The notes under the pieces were generated by a model, which saw only the letters and a list, made by a program, of their open reading frames with translations, made no database searches and was not told the origin of the DNA. DNA of 64,000 nucleotides from Hyposmocoma kahamanoa (lineage: Eukaryota > Arthropoda > Insecta > Lepidoptera > Cosmopterigidae). The position numbers were made by a program, and so were the translations under genes. Within the stretch, counting starts at the first letter, position 1; each line of letters begins with the position of its first letter. The stretch covers positions 19,756,272 to 19,820,271 of the forward strand of contig NW_020654810.1 of assembly GCF_003589595.1 (NCBI RefSeq). The letters are read 5' to 3'. Below, in pieces: positions 1 to 12,590 of this stretch.

Positions 1-105
1 TCCAAATTCAAATTCAAAATATTTTATTTCGCCAAATATTACAGCATAGAAAAATGAAATGAAATAAAATAATACATTAAATTAAATTAAAATTAAAAAT
101 ACATA

Positions 106-435
106 TTATTGATAAGAGTCATGGGCCTCAACCGCTACCACTATCCTATGTGCTTGTCCGCATGCAAGCACATCCACTGGTATAGCAGCGGAGTCCCACC
201 GGTCAGTAAAAACGTTCAGGATGCTGTTAGATGATCTACGCAGACGGCTCAGCAGCGACGCAGTATGCTTGCGCAGGATCGCGTGGAAATCATCCGATGC
301 CGTCTCCGCGAACATACCGGAAGCACTTCAGAACCGTGGCAGACCCAGCAGCATCCTGAACGCGTTATTATATTGTACGCGCAGTGCGCCGGCTGACCGC
401 TGCGCATATAAGACCCAGAGGCTGCAAGTGTAGAA
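106..435 (-). mobile_element. Degenerate non-LTR reverse-transcriptase C-terminal fragment
   Basis: Read on the minus strand, this stretch encodes the tail typical of lepidopteran non-LTR retrotransposon polyproteins: LRVQYNNAFRMLLGLPRF, then an in-frame stop, then SASGMFAE, FHAILRK and RLRRSSNSILNVFTDRWDS. The phrases 'NNAFRMLLGLPRF' and 'SSNSILNVFADRWDS' are familiar to me from such elements (memory, not a search). The stop in place of the expected Cys codon and the short length show a dead 5'- and 3'-truncated copy. The element clade cannot be fixed from this piece. Confidence 0.7.
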
Positions 436-540
436 AGATTGGCAGAAAGCTTTGAATAGCGTTATCTTGACTTCGTTAGAGCAGCGTGAAATGTAATATG
501 TATAATGATGTAAGGCTTGAAAAAAAATTATTTTTTTCTA

Positions 541-815
541 GTACTTCAAGTGACAGTGAGTCTAGCGCCTGATGGTAAGCTACACGCCTGTTAAGCTGCG
601 CTTAAATTGCAAAGATCTGACTGAGGGGTACTACCACTGCGCCCGTCACCCTGAGACATAAGTTGACAAGTCCCATACGCCTGTAATTTCAGTAGCACCC
701 TTACCCTTCAAAACCGGAACACAGCAATGCTGACATTACTGGTTGGCGGCAGAAATACGTAAAGTAGCAGTACTACCCTGGACGAACTCTTTCACAAGGA
801 GCTCTACTGCTAATA
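541..815 (-). mobile_element. LINE 3'-end copy 1 (BMC1-like family)
   Basis: Member of the commonest repeat in the window. On the minus strand it reads from a 'GAGCTCCTTGTGAAAGAG' start, through 'TTTCTGCCGCCAA', the GTAATG/CATTAC block, 'TTTTGAAGGGTAAGGGT' and 'GACTTGTCAACTTATGTCTC', to 'CCCGTCACTTGA' and an A-rich tail (T-rich on the plus strand just before 541). The order of blocks resembles the 3' end of the Bombyx BMC1 LINE as I remember it. Other copies start near 9475, 23683, 27396, 30385, 30568, 31763, 45620 and 47624. Confidence 0.7.
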
Positions 816-3146
816 AATTGTGCTTTTGGTCTTTTTGGTCGAAAATTATGATCCCGTGCAATTTTAAAACTTTAAAATTCTACGGGAAAATGGCGTAAGT
901 AGGTACTTAAAACGACAATACGTGTTACAAGCTTCTAAATCGTATTTACTGGATATTATTGACTTAAATTACTAAGTGAATATTCAAATTTAGGATCAAA
1001 TTTAATAGTTTTAATTGTGAAACTTTGAGGTACAAACTACCTAAGGCAATTGAAGTACTGCTACTTTTGCACCAGACTACGTTATTCTTTTAAATTGTCA
1101 TTTTCCTTAAGTTATGTAAGAAATTTTCAATTAAAAATAGTCTCTACACGATTAACAAAAGGAATAAAACAAAAACTTTCAATGATTCACATTATAGAGC
1201 GAGAGATAATCTACAGGCACACACCACCAAAATCAAAGACAACGGCTTATTTAAACAACTCGTTTACATTGCTGTTTAATTTATAATGGTAGGAACACAC
1301 AGCTAACTAAAAGAGCATTGTATTCCTATGTGATTATTAGAATGCAACGTGTGCTCAGAGAAGTTGACATCATCGTGTAAATCTTGCAGTTCTTGGAATA
1401 ACGCATGTCTGCCGTTCACCAAAGACACATCAAAATGCTTTATTTCATGGAACATTTTACCAGATTGTTTTATTTTTCTTTAAATTTTTAACAAATTACT
1501 AGAATATTATTGGGTTTTAATTGTAATACGTTATTTTAAGTACACAAGTTTTTAAAGGTTTTGTTTGAAGTAAAAAAAAGCACGTATCTTATATTTAAGA
1601 GATATACTTACCAAAAAAAATCGCCTTATCAAAAAATCAGTAACGTTTTTCAAAAATAATAAAAATACCATTTTTCACTTTGAATGTGATGTAATAAAAT
1701 TATTTTAAGCTGTAGCTGTATTAATAATGCAAAAATTACGATTCATTTATAAATATAAGAAAGAGGCTGACAAAATTCAATGGCCTTAATCGAAATAAGA
1801 AAGCATGGTGCGATACGAGTCCCGGCCGGTAATATGGTGCAACGCAGTGCGGCGCGTGTCGGAGTGACCGGACAACTGGCGGCAACCACCCAATGTCCGC
1901 AGCTTCGAATCTGGGAAATCTGTATGTAACACGTAGTACTTAGTGATACTATGCTATTTCTAAGATCCAATAGAGTTCTGAAGACGTCTAAACAGTACTT
2001 CTCTGTCATGTTCAAGGGACAATCTTCTCGTAATAATAGCATACACTAATTAACAATTTATTGAGTTCGCTACTTCTGTACATTAATTTATTAAGCTTTG
2101 ATATGTACCGGATTATTAAACAATGTAAGTATCTAAGTAAATATAATTTAAAATGTAAAACCAACTAAATATACTAGGTATATTTTTGTTTCGTGAAGTT
2201 CAGTATGTAGTTTGAAGTGTAGATTGTTTATTTCAATTTCCCAGTATTTGTCATTAGGTTGTCAGCACTGGGTGGCAGCTGCTTCTGGCTGGTGCAAACA
2301 GTGCAACAGAACGTTACATTACACGCAAACACAGAAAATACTCTTGGATTTTTTTTCTAACATTTACAGTTTATGCTAATATGTATTTTGTTCGGTCAAG
2401 GTACACTTCATGGATTCCAATTTATTTACACTAGCTTGGTAATGCATAACGTTACGAATCTGTTTCTTAATGCGTTGATAAAAGAACACTAAACGAAAGC
2501 GACTTTATCAAACTGATTCCTAATAGAATTTTGATAAACACACTCAAAGACCGTTAACATCATTAACAGTACAATCTGTGTAATTGCGGTAACCTTGTTT
2601 TAGGTAAAATATTTGTCTAAAATAAAGTAGTCTAATAAATAACCAAGACAAATTGTAGCAGTGCGTTTATCGTAATCAGTTTTGGAACGTAATTTTGTAG
2701 TTTTTACAACAAATGTCATTAAAATCGTTTATTTCTTAAATATTATAGTTTTGAAAAAAAGAAAAACGGCGGGTTTTTGTAGTTACAGTTTGTTTACAAA
2801 TTAATTTTTAATATAAAGTATTATTACGTTTTATGTTTCTTTCTTGCTTGATTAAGCTGATGGCTCTATAGCCAAAGCTCAACAAATAAACAACTTAATA
2901 CTATAGCATAGAAAGAGAAAACAACAATGAACATTTATATCAAACTATCTTTTTCAGTGGCGATAAATGTTATATTTACATGCCGGCGTTGCTCCATTGC
3001 ACATACATGAGTATAGTGTTCTGTGCTTATATTGCACAAACAAGTTATAAAAAGGTTGAATTGTTGTTTGGTTTCTTTCTTTAATTTTCATCATTTAACG
3101 CTGTGGAAATTGTTTTACAAACCGACTGTTTATTGCACATACCATT
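816..3146. other. AT-rich intergenic region upstream of donson
   Basis: No host exon recognised. A moderately GC-rich patch near 1810-1900 sits inside a 99-codon minus-strand frame (1743-2042) that matches no family I know. The final part, about 2900-3146, probably holds the donson promoter and 5' UTR, but no TATA box or initiator stands out. Confidence 0.5.
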
Positions 3147-3665
3147 ATGGAACCCTCTTCGCCATGGAAAAAGCCGAACGAAGTAATGCAGTTACACAAA
3201 CTGAAGAAACGGAAGAAAGCGTTACAGGTACTTTACAGCTTACTGTCTTGTGTAATAACTTATATTTCTAGTTTTTTTAACTACGTTATAGTTCTTTAGC
3301 CCTTGATTATGTGATGCGACGTCTTTAAAAATAAGCTATGTTTACCCATTGTTAAACTTCGTTCTTTTCGCGGCAAACTGTGTTGTTTGTTGTTGCTGCT
3401 CACGTGCCATTCTACATTATATTACGTGTTAAAAGTTTAAATATAACTGTAAATAAAGATAATATACTTTTGTAAATTCGCAACATTGGTTTAATAATTT
3501 TTGAGTTGATGTGGCCATCTTCAAAATGACAACTTTCAAGAGAGAGATTTACAGTTATATTAGGAACGGGATTAGTTGATAACTTTTATATGCATAAATA
3601 GGAGTTATAAAATTTCGCCTTCATGTACTTCATGTTATTTTTATGATTTTCAAGAGAGCACTTTT

Positions 3666-3698
<33 letters not shown>

Positions 3699-6600
3699 TT
3701 TATTCTCAGACAACATGATCCATAATATTTGTTAATAAAAAATTTTTATGATCACATGTGACTTCATTATACTGGAGTGTGAATTATTGTGAATAGTTAC
3801 TTTATTTTTCTTTCCTTTTACCAGGAGCGCATGAAGCATCCTGCAACCTCATCTACTGAGGAATCCACTAATTTTACAACTGTAGACTTAGATTTCTCAA
3901 GGATTCTTGGTGGAGATATAGAAAAAAGACGGAATCCCTTTTCAAAGTAAGTTCTGTTCTTTACACATACTGTCTGTCACCCTATGGGCTAAGCTTATGA
4001 CACCATGATCCATTACTTTCCACAGAGCCTAATATATTCATGGCAAGTTCTGTTCCTTTGACAAGGATATCTATATAATGCCCCAGAAGTTAGAAGAAAA
4101 ACAGTTGAACAGTTCTTTATTTTTAATTTTTAACATAAAAGCTTTTTTAAATCTTGTATTATTGTGGGTTTGTGGATGTATACAGTTATTATTGTCACTT
4201 CACCATTGGTACTTTAATTTCAACAGAAACAATAATCAGCAGAATAAAAAAGCCAGATTAGAAGTGGAGTCAGGACTTGATGAATCAAGTGATAAAACAC
4301 TTTTTGCTCTATTAAAGTTACCTGCAAAAATACAAGAGAAACCTCCCATTGAAGTTGACACAGAGAAATTATCTACTTTCTCAAATTTACTGCAGAAATT
4401 CACAGCTGAACATAGTGTAGAGACAGTAAGTTAATTTCTAGATTTCTGGGTAAAGGCCCTATGTTACATTTGTTCCAAAATGGTTACCAATGCTCACTTG
4501 GTATGGTATATTGTAATGGGCTGCATTCTGCAACTCTACATTGTAGTGCCTATTTAGCATATGTTGGGTTCAGGATATTACTCATGCCACCTGAGCTTTT
4601 CCAGGAATCGTAGCATCTCATTGGATTTGCTGAAGATTTCAGAAAGTGATCTTGGCAATCTGAGGTCACATCTTAAGGGTCACAACAGAGTGTTGTAGTA
4701 GGATGTATGCTCTGCATAGAAGGCTGTCCATGATACTGGTCAATTTTTAATATCAATGTTCACATTATCAATACGAAATTAATTCTTTTAAATTGTGCTA
4801 TTTGGTAAGGGTACAAAAATTAAGTCTTAGAACTTCTAATGATTCAAAATAATGACAACATGCTGCATTTTCCTTCAGAAAGTCATAGAAAAGAAGTGCA
4901 AGCATCTACCCATTGATTGGGCTCTAAAGACAAAAGTTAGACTGATGTCTCCAAAACCATTTGCTTGGACAGCAAAGTTAAAAGCCAGTGAAGAGGCATC
5001 AGGAATCACAGGGTGAGTTTAGTTTTATATTCATCCATTTTCATGCCTGTAATACAGGATGTACCTGCCTACATTTTCATTGTTGTAGCAAAGACACTGG
5101 ACACTTGTCAATTTAATTTATATATATTTTCGTCTTTTGTTTGTTTGTACACAATATCAAGTTATATCACACAAAAATAAACACTGCAAATTAATAATAA
5201 ACATTGTGTTCTGGTTACAAATTAAACGCATTCTGTTGTATTAAATAAAAATAACATAAGAAATGTAATTCAATTTTGATCATTATGTCAATTTATTCAA
5301 AGAACTTTCAGTTTCACAAGTTGTTTTCATTCCCGTAAAATTTTTGATATAGTACTCACGCAACTGTCAGTGCGAGTTCTCTGAGTAGTTCAGTCAACTT
5401 AATTGGATTTGCTCATTTTCTTTTCACTGACATGTTACAGATTCGTACGTTGTCTAGACACAACATCCTCTCAAACTCTAGACACGTCACCACATGCCCG
5501 TTTCCACCAAACTTGTCTTTATTGGCAACATCCACACCTGCCCTGGCTAGAAATGTATCCGCGGTCCTCAGGCAAGGTTGCTGCTACCAGCTTTATGGCA
5601 ACTAATGAGCTAGTCAAGCAAGCATTACATAGAGAATGGACAGAGAGTTTGCGGTCTTTGTTTCAGGTAAGTAGGTGCTGATTATATATATATTGATGTA
5701 ATTGTTATATTGAAGATACTTCAAAACTTTTGTAAGGCGAAAAGAATATGAACATGCTTTTGTAATACTATAGCATAATAAGAAAAGTATGTGCGTGCAG
5801 CCCGCGGACACACACGTTCGCATAATCTCGCTCTGCACAGCAATGGTCGCACGCGCCATTCATTAGAATTGAAGTGTCCGCTCAGTGTTTAAAATAATCT
5901 TCTGTGTTAATTTTTTTTTTATAAATGTATCGTTACGTATATGCAAATTCGCATTTCATTACAAAACTGTATAAAGTACTGCATTTGACAAAGGCTATTT
6001 CAGTATAGCACGAGAACACTCATGATCTACACCTTAATTTTTTCAATTGTTTTGTACTGTAAGTATAATAATAATGTGACAACCCTACGCTCCGACGATG
6101 CGACGTGTAGGCATTGATGCTACTTGTATTATTATACTATGGTAATACGCTGGTTCATGTATAATACACTGAACTGTCCATTCATAGACTTATAATTTAT
6201 AACAGTTGCTGCGCGCCCTCCATTGTCCGTACTTTTACGTGTGCGCGAACACATTCACGTGCCTGTTCCGCGCAGCGGGCCTGTGCGGCGTGTCCGAGCC
6301 CTGCGCACTAATCGCCCCTACCACTAGAGGTTTTAGACAGACGCTCAGACAGGAAGGTAACTTTCACATATTTCAATTTACATGGAAGTACATTTGGGTT
6401 AGTGTTTAATTATTTGGAATGTATACAGTCTCTTGGTGCAATAAAGTAAAATAATTAAAATTTTTGAGGAAAGGGTTTAGGAAATCACGCTTTAAGGGAA
6501 TTTATACGTCTTTTGTACTACAAAAATCACTTTGAAATCATTAGGAACTAATTTGGTAATATCACAGCGCTTTTTAACCATCTTTGCAGACGTGGAGTTC

Positions 6601-9600
6601 ACAATGCCGCTCCGTCCAGACCATAAGAAGAAACTAAACAATTCCACAGAAGATCAGCCACGGAACTCGTCATATGACAGTTGCTACGACACCATGGATG
6701 AAGGAAAATCACAACAAGATTATAATCAAGATGACTGTTCTGGAGACGAAGAGGACCCTGATCAATTCTTGGCACAGATGGGCTTGGAAACTGAAATTAT
6801 TAAGAAAATTAACATTGCACAGGTAAATAAATTGCTGTAATCTTATTGCATCGCATTTATTCACTTTCGATTTATTCAAATTTCATTTCATTTCACACAT
6901 AACTGCCTTAAGCCGGTCAGAAAAACCTTTATGTCCATACAATAAAAGCGAAAAAGACATCGAGTGTTTCGCTTCTTCGGATCGCCGACGTCAAACGCAC
7001 AACGTCATTTTCGCTCTTATTACAAGGAAATAAATATTTTCTGATTGGCATAATACGGATCCGTGTCGATAAGTGTGGTGACTCCCTTACTCGAACCTGG
7101 GACCTCTGCCACGCAGAGGTCCCAGGTTCGATTCTGGGTTGGAAGAAATATTTGTATGGCCTACATTTATTACTCTCGTGAGTTTGGATATAATTTGTGG
7201 TTCTCTATGTGTGTGTGTCCATGGCACCCACGACACAGGGTTTCCCTAGTGCCATTAAAAAAAATTTAAGAGGGACCTGAAATCGGCTTTTTTCCATTTT
7301 TGATGCTAACACCTTCTATTGCGTTTGGGTTCTTAGTTACTACTTTGTTCCATTTTTCCGGCCCACATAATAGAAACAACACAAAATATAAACAAAACGT
7401 CGTCTCTAACCGCTACGCTCCTAACGTCTCTCTTTTGCTTCCTCAATTTGCATCAGTTTCTTAGGGTCGTATTCTAGAACTCTACTCAATACTGAAGTCA
7501 GGACTTGAGAATTGCAGTGAGCACTGAAAATCATACTCAAGCCCTTGCTATTAGGGTCGTATTGTGTTTGTGCCAGTGCTTGAAATCATAGTCAAGTCTG
7601 CTCAATTCCTGACTTGAGCATTGAGTCGAGTTCTGGAATACGACCCTTAGTACACTATCTTATATGAAATGAACCGGTTACTTGGTTTATCCCATTGTAA
7701 TAATAATAATTCATCATTATTTTGCAGAATAGAATAACACAGAACGCCGAAAGCAGCGTAGATAGTGCGGCGGAGTCGTTAGTATTCGTGCGTGGCGCCG
7801 ACGCACAGGCACTGTTCAACTTCTTACTAAACTGCAAGTCCATCGTGAGTCCCACCGGGCCTTTTGCTGGAGTGCCACCGACGCTGCTATCGCCCACGGC
7901 TTTTCATGGAGGGACGTTGCAATCCTTAAAGGTAAATACATGTTGAAGAGTACCTCGATGTATCTCTAAACCAGGGCTTCTTAAACTTTTTATAGTAATG
8001 GACCTCTCTCAAAATTTCAAAGAACATATGGACCCTTTCAGAAAAGATGTGACAGGCTCACTCGCTGTAATAATTAACAGCCTTCAATGGGCGCGAAAAT
8101 TCAAAAAGGTCACGCGCACTGTATTTATTTATCTTTATTTACTCACAATATATTGTACACCAATTTTTATATTAATGCATTATATTAGGCAGGCTTGCCA
8201 TAGAACTCCAGCGTTCACTACTGCCATTAGGGGTCCATGGACCACAGGTTAAGAAACCCTGCTGTAGATCAATAATTCCCTAGTGGCTCATATCGACCCC
8301 CGAGGTCCACACCTATCTATACATATACAACCATTGGCCTACTAACAAATGGCCGTCGGGTCTAATACAAAAACCACGAAAAAAATGTCCGAAGTTAACC
8401 TATACAAACGTAGTGTCATGTAACGAAATATAAAACGAAGACTGTTACCCGATTGTCGCTCTGTATGCGATTTTAACGCCCTATAGGTGCTGACACTTTT
8501 TAGCGCGAACTCAACATCCATTTATTGATAGGTCAATGTATACAATAAATTTTTGCCATTGTCCATGACAACAGTTAGACGATTTTGAACCTGACCATAG
8601 ACGGTTTAGTGATGCCCAATTGTAATGCTAACTACGAATCGATTTTGTTAATGAAATGAAGCGATTTACTTAATTGAGTCATACTAGCGGTTTTCCTTAC
8701 ACGAAAATACATAACCTATAAAAGCATATATTTAAAATTTCCGAAATCTTAATTTTAAATCCTCCTTCGAATCCTTACACTTAAATACTCGTTGGATTGC
8801 GATTGAAATGTTCGATTTACTAATCGATTATAAAAACTTTAATTGAATGAACCGAATGTTTTTTTTTCGTACAGCACTATGCAACCATAGATAAGTCATA
8901 GAAGTATAGATGGAAAATAACCTCACTTTTAGACTACCATTTTTCAAATACGATTTTATGATGCTATTCAAATGAATATTGTTGGAAAAAGTGATGAGAT
9001 ATCAAGTCGAAAACTTCGAAATATACGCGAGTGTTAGTTAATCGATTTATTGAGTGATTGCATTAGAATATTAACTGAACAGGTTTGTTTACTTTTTGTT
9101 TAAAATGAATTGGAAGACTTCACAATGTTTGACAGGTCCGTGAAAACATAATACATTCGGAGAGCAAGAAGTACTACTCGATAGAGCTGCGCGGTCCCAT
9201 ATTGCCGACAACAGTGCACTCTTTATTCAAAGTTTTGAATACCAGCTCCTCGGCGCAGTTCAGTGCCACCTTCGCTCACCATCAACCCTCTTTGGCTTTT
9301 TCATGGGCTGCTAGTAGTATCGCTGCAGGTTGGTATATATAATAATAACGCACACACTCATAATAGCCCCGCAATACGGAACCCTGTGTCTCGGGTGCCA
9401 TGGGCACAGGCATAGACAACCACAAATTACACCCAAACTCAAGAGGAGAAATAAATGTACCTATACCATACCATAGGAGTAGTAGAACTCCTTGTGAAAG
9501 AGTTCGTCCAGGAAAGTACTGGACGAACTTATCTATTTCTGCTGCCAAGTAGCAGTATTACTGTGTTCCGGTTTTGAAGGGTAAGGGTGGTGGTGAAATT

Positions 9601-10915
9601 ACTGGGACTTGTTAATTTATGTCTCAGATCCTTGCGATTTAAAGGTCTGAGAGGCAATGCAACTGTTATGGACAGACGTGTAGCTTGCCATCAGGCGCAC
9701 GGATTGTTCGTCCCGTCACTTGATAATGTAAAAAAAAATACTCCCGGCCCGGGAATCGAACCCGGAACCTTTGCGTGGCAGACCAGCATATAGACTTTGT
9801 TTTAATCAAATATAATATTTTTGTATATTTACCATCGGATTAATTTGTGGTTGAATGGACCTACCATCATATAAATTTTACTTTAATACTAACATAATAG
9901 CCAACACTTTCACTTTGGTGCGAGTTCTGGTACAGCTTTGTCGCTTGATCGTGACAAGTTTAAATCAAGTATGGCAGACTATTAAGGCCGTAAACGCTGT
10001 ATTTTTACTTGTCAGTAGAAATGTGCGCCGCAATGACACCGATGAATTGAACCGGCGTAAAAGCGGCGTCGCGAGAATTGATTCTTTTTGCGCGTTACGT
10101 ATCGATGATCCAAGCGGAAGTGTAACGCGTGACGTCTTCTTCACTCTTATTACATGGTCATAAAGGTTTTACGGACCGGCTCAACTGTGGCGACTCCCTG
10201 AAGTGATGAAATTAAAATTTGAAAAGTAACTCATAAAATAAAATAATATTTTTTGTTATTTTTGGCACCAGGCAAATCGCATATTATATGCCTGACGCCA
10301 TCCATGTACAAATTTTTAAAAGTTTTTTACTTTCACAGTTGGCCTAATGAACGAAATCAATTTTTATTCATCTACTTTTTCTTAAGAATAAATGGATTTG
10401 ATTATCTTTATTGAATTATAAACTTTAAAATATGTCTACCTTTACATTTTTAAATGAACCTGTGCCCAGCAGATGGACGAATAAAGGGCCGATGATTGCT
10501 CAGATGCAACATATCCGTCTATTTATTATATAACGTGACCAATATTCAGTCGACAATCGACAGAATATTTATCGATTGCAATCACTAATCGCTTGCAAGC
10601 AGGAACTTCAGCGCAATGAACTGTTATTTTACTCCATCATCAAAAAAGACAGACTATACCATCTGATGTGTCTGTTTGCTAATTAAAGTAACATAATAAA
10701 AATTATTTTATATAATTTATACATATATCGTTTCAGATGAATCATCAAAAGAGAATGAGCCAAATCATTTTACCAAAGCATTTAACAAGGAGAACTTGTC
10801 CGACTGTGGCATAAGCGAGGAAATGCTACAGCACTTCTGTTCTTCAGACCCTAGTCTCATAAAGTCTCTTGACAGTGTGAAATATAACACAGAGGATAAT
10901 ACTTATACATGGTGA
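3147..10915 (+). CDS. hd: DONSON / humpty dumpty, replication-fork protein (10 coding exons)
   Basis: Exons: 3147-3227, 3825-3946, 4227-4425, 4879-5012, 5441-5666, 6206-6356, 6590-6822, 7728-7931, 9136-9328, 10737-10915. All borders are GT/AG and all phases agree, giving 573 aa, close to human DONSON (about 566 aa, from memory). The start is the ATG giving MEPSSPWKKPNEVMQLHKLK. Recognisable family blocks are LPIDWALKTKVRLMSPKPF (exon 4), FVRCLDTTSSQTL and CLYWQHPHLPWLEMYPR (exon 5), CPYFYVCANTFTCLFRAAG (exon 6), an acidic DEEDPDQFLAQMG segment (exon 7), and YYSIELRGPILPTTVHSLF (exon 9). The protein ends ...NTYTW. By family knowledge DONSON is nuclear and helps assemble and stabilise the CMG helicase at replication forks; Drosophila hd is needed for follicle-cell gene amplification and growth. 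Introns carry SINEs, a LINE end and MITEs, and the largest lies between 9328 and 10737. It converges on Mi-2. Confidence 0.95.
3667..3698. repeat. (TAA)n microsatellite
   Basis: About ten uninterrupted TAA/ATA units in donson intron 1. A similar short TAA run occurs at 24913-24932 at the edge of a SINE copy. Confidence 0.9.
6912..7027. repeat. Hairpin-forming MITE-like repeat, copy 1
   Basis: It starts 'GCCGGTCAGAAAAACCTTTA'. The segment around 'ACAATAAAAGCGAAAA' is matched in inverted orientation by 'TTTTCGCTCTTATTAC' at about 7011-7026. A related copy lies in the opposite orientation near 10090-10189, ending 'AAAGGTTTTACGGACCGGC'. Both lie in donson introns. The right terminus of this copy appears lost. 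Confidence 0.55.
7063..7262 (+). mobile_element. tRNA-derived SINE, family B, with inverted duplication of its head
   Basis: A tRNA T-arm-like box 'GGTTCGATTCTGGG' is followed by the family body: 'GAAATATTTGTATGGCCTAC', 'CTCGTGAGTTTGG', 'TAATTTGTGGTT', 'CCATGGCACCC' and an end near 7250. The head is duplicated as a palindrome: 'CGAACCTGGGACCTCTG', a short spacer, then its exact reverse complement at 7112-7128. Other copies: 9335, 12404, 14272, 24922 and a stub at 50898. Confidence 0.7.
7464..7646. mobile_element. Palindromic MITE 'GGGTCGTATTC', copy 1
   Basis: A 183-bp element with long terminal inverted repeats beginning GGGTCGTATTCTAGAACTC; the right end reads as its inverse, GAGTTCTGGAATACGACCC. 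TTA flanks both sides, consistent with a short target-site duplication. An inner inverted copy of the GGGTCGTATT motif sits at 7553. A second copy is at 35078-35242. Located in donson intron 7. No coding capacity. Confidence 0.85.
7972..8261. mobile_element. hAT-type MITE
   Basis: A 290-bp element bounded by 'CAGGGCTTCTTAAACTTTTT' on the left and 'CAGGTTAAGAAACCCTG' on the right, so the ends are imperfect inverted repeats starting CAGGG. The 8-bp flanks CTCTAAAC and CTGTAGAT share five positions, including the T at 2 and A at 7 expected of hAT targets. It includes 'GGGGTCCATGGACC', a motif known from hAT-derived MITEs in other animals. It sits about 40 bp after the donson exon 8 donor. Confidence 0.75.
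9335..9795 (-). mobile_element. SINE family B split by a LINE insertion
   Basis: The tail half (9335-9473) carries 'GACAACCACAAATTACACCC' and 'AGAGGAGAAATAAATGTA'. The tRNA-like head (9745-9795) carries 'CCCGGGAATCGAACCCGG' and 'TGCGTGGCAGACCAGC'. In the uninterrupted copy at 12404 these halves are contiguous, so the LINE 3' end at 9475-9740 inserted into this SINE. Confidence 0.7.
9475..9740 (+). mobile_element. LINE 3'-end copy 2 (BMC1-like)
   Basis: Plus-strand copy: 'GTAGTAGAACTCCTTGTGAA', 'GTTCCGGTTTTGAAGGGTAA', 'CTGGGACTTGTTAATTTATG', 'TCAGGCGCACGGATTGTTCG', 'TCCCGTCACTTGATAATG', then an A9 tail at about 9731. It is 5'-truncated and interrupts a family-B SINE. Confidence 0.75.
10090..10189 (-). 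repeat. MITE-like repeat, copy 2 (see 6912-7027)
   Basis: Reverse complement of the terminus seen at 6912: 'GCCGGTCCGTAAAACCTTTA' read from 10187 leftwards, followed by 'TAATAAGAGTGAAGAAGACG'. Similarity continues leftwards, possibly to about 10020. Lies in the last donson intron. Confidence 0.5.
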
Positions 10916-11228
10916 TATTTTAATTGTTGGTTTGTGACGGTTTCAGTTGTATAAAAATTTTACTCATTTATTGTGATCATGAAGTAAATATGTATTTTTC
11001 TAAACTTATTTGTTTTAATTAGCAATTTTGAAATCACTGAAGAATACATTGATATTGGATTTAATTTAGGGATTCCGCAAACAGTTCGCATTCAAGGGTT
11101 TCTGTCGTTCCGATTTTTGAGAGTATAAAAAACGTGACACCGAAGCAACGACGCAGTCACAAGACAGTATTGCAGAAGGTAAAGCGTCTGTCGTGCCATC
11201 TGTCTGTACAAACTCATTAACATCATTA

Positions 11229-11732
11229 AAGGTGAGGCGAGTGCAATCTTGTGAGTTATGAGTCGCGTAATTTACGTTGCATTAAGTTTCATACAAAAGT
11301 CCGATTTGTGCTACACGTCGACACAAAATGAGTTGTATGCCGACACACGCGTGCAAAGTACTACCTTCTACCCTCCACCTGTACGATCATGTCACACAGT
11401 TGCAGCTGAAGTTCGGTCGTATTTACTCGCATCTGGACGTTCAGACGGACATAAACTTTCATATAGTACAGGAAACTATTTTTTCATATTTAATAGATAT
11501 ACCCAATTTCTTTTTTTTTTCTAACATCTAATGGTTCATAAATGCACAATATTTTTATTGTATCCATTATTTACACTATACGACACAAACACCCCATACA
11601 AACACTTAAAATCGACTGAATAAAATACGTTTGTCAGGGGCCCCAACCGAATTTCAATCAAACTTACAACTGCGACACGCAAAAAAACGCAACTCACAAC
11701 TCAAAAAATTACGCTCGCCTGGCCTCACCTTT
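11229..11732. mobile_element. Inverted-repeat MITE, ends AAGGTGAGGC
   Basis: The left arm 'AAGGTGAGGCGAG...' followed by 'TTGTGAGTTATGAGTCGCG' is matched in reverse at the right end by 'GCAACTCACAACTC...ACGCTCGCCTGGCCTCACCTT'. The arms are about 50 bp with small gaps and the element is about 504 bp. Interior frames (11258-11524) show no known domain. Confidence 0.65.
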
Positions 11733-12403
11733 TGGTGTCCAGTGGAAAAAAAAAAAGATAAGTAAATAAATAATGCATAATTTCCTTAATTGTACGATTT
11801 ATTTCAATTTTCATTTTTGGTAAATTAAAAATAAAGATTTCATAAGTCCACAATCACTTATACAATACAAAGATTCATACAGATCAGGATGAAATAAATA
11901 ATATTGTGAGTTCAGGTTTAAAATGACAGTATAATAATAATTATGTTACTTAACATAACTGTTCTAATCACTATGTAACTGTTCTAATCACTTTAAAACT
12001 CAAGGTGGAACAGGAATCTTGGAAGCTTAATCTAGAATATTTTATCTATGTGACCATTAGCCGCTCACTGAAACAAACAACACACTATTAGGCTTACACT
12101 ACATTTGTCAGCACGCTTTCGTAACGCACCCATGAATAAGGTCAGCAAACTCACTTCCTAAAAATATATCTGCTACTGAGTAAAATTTGATACAGCACAA
12201 GCTAAAAATTAATTCTACGCGATAGGAGGAAGTCTCTGTTATTGCTCATCCATGAAAGGTCACGCACAAGACCCCTAGTGCTAAAATTGTCAAGAAAGCG
12301 GGAGCAAGCCTATGCGCGATACTTGATATTGATATTCTTTGATTTATAGATTATAAGACTTTCGTGGTTATTTTAATGATTATTAATTTGCTTTTCCTTT
12401 TTT

Positions 12404-12590
12404 TAACGCACACTCATAGCCCTGGGGTAACCCTGTATCTCGGGTGACATGAACACACATAGACAAGCACAAATTACAATCAAACACTGAGACAAATTAA
12501 AGTAGGTGATATAAATATTTCTCCCGACCCGGAAATCTAACCCGGGTCCACTGCGTGGCAGCCCAGCGTAAAGTATTTGTAACCGCTAGG
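12404..12590 (-). mobile_element. SINE family B, intact-looking copy
   Basis: It holds 'CTGTATCTCGGGTGACATGA', 'CATAGACAAGCACAAATTAC', 'ATATAAATATTTCTCCCGAC', a degenerate T-arm 'AAATCTAACCCGGG' and 'CTGCGTGGCAGCCCAGCG'. The tRNA-like head is on the right, so the element reads on the minus strand. Confidence 0.65.

Noticed and set aside
1743..2042. 99-codon minus-strand frame with a GC-rich middle
   Set aside because: No recognisable domain, no exon-like borders, and no matching neighbour; may be decayed transposon.
11258..11531. Overlapping frames of 88 and 67 codons between donson and Mi-2
   Set aside because: They fall inside the inverted-repeat element 11229-11732 and encode no known domain.
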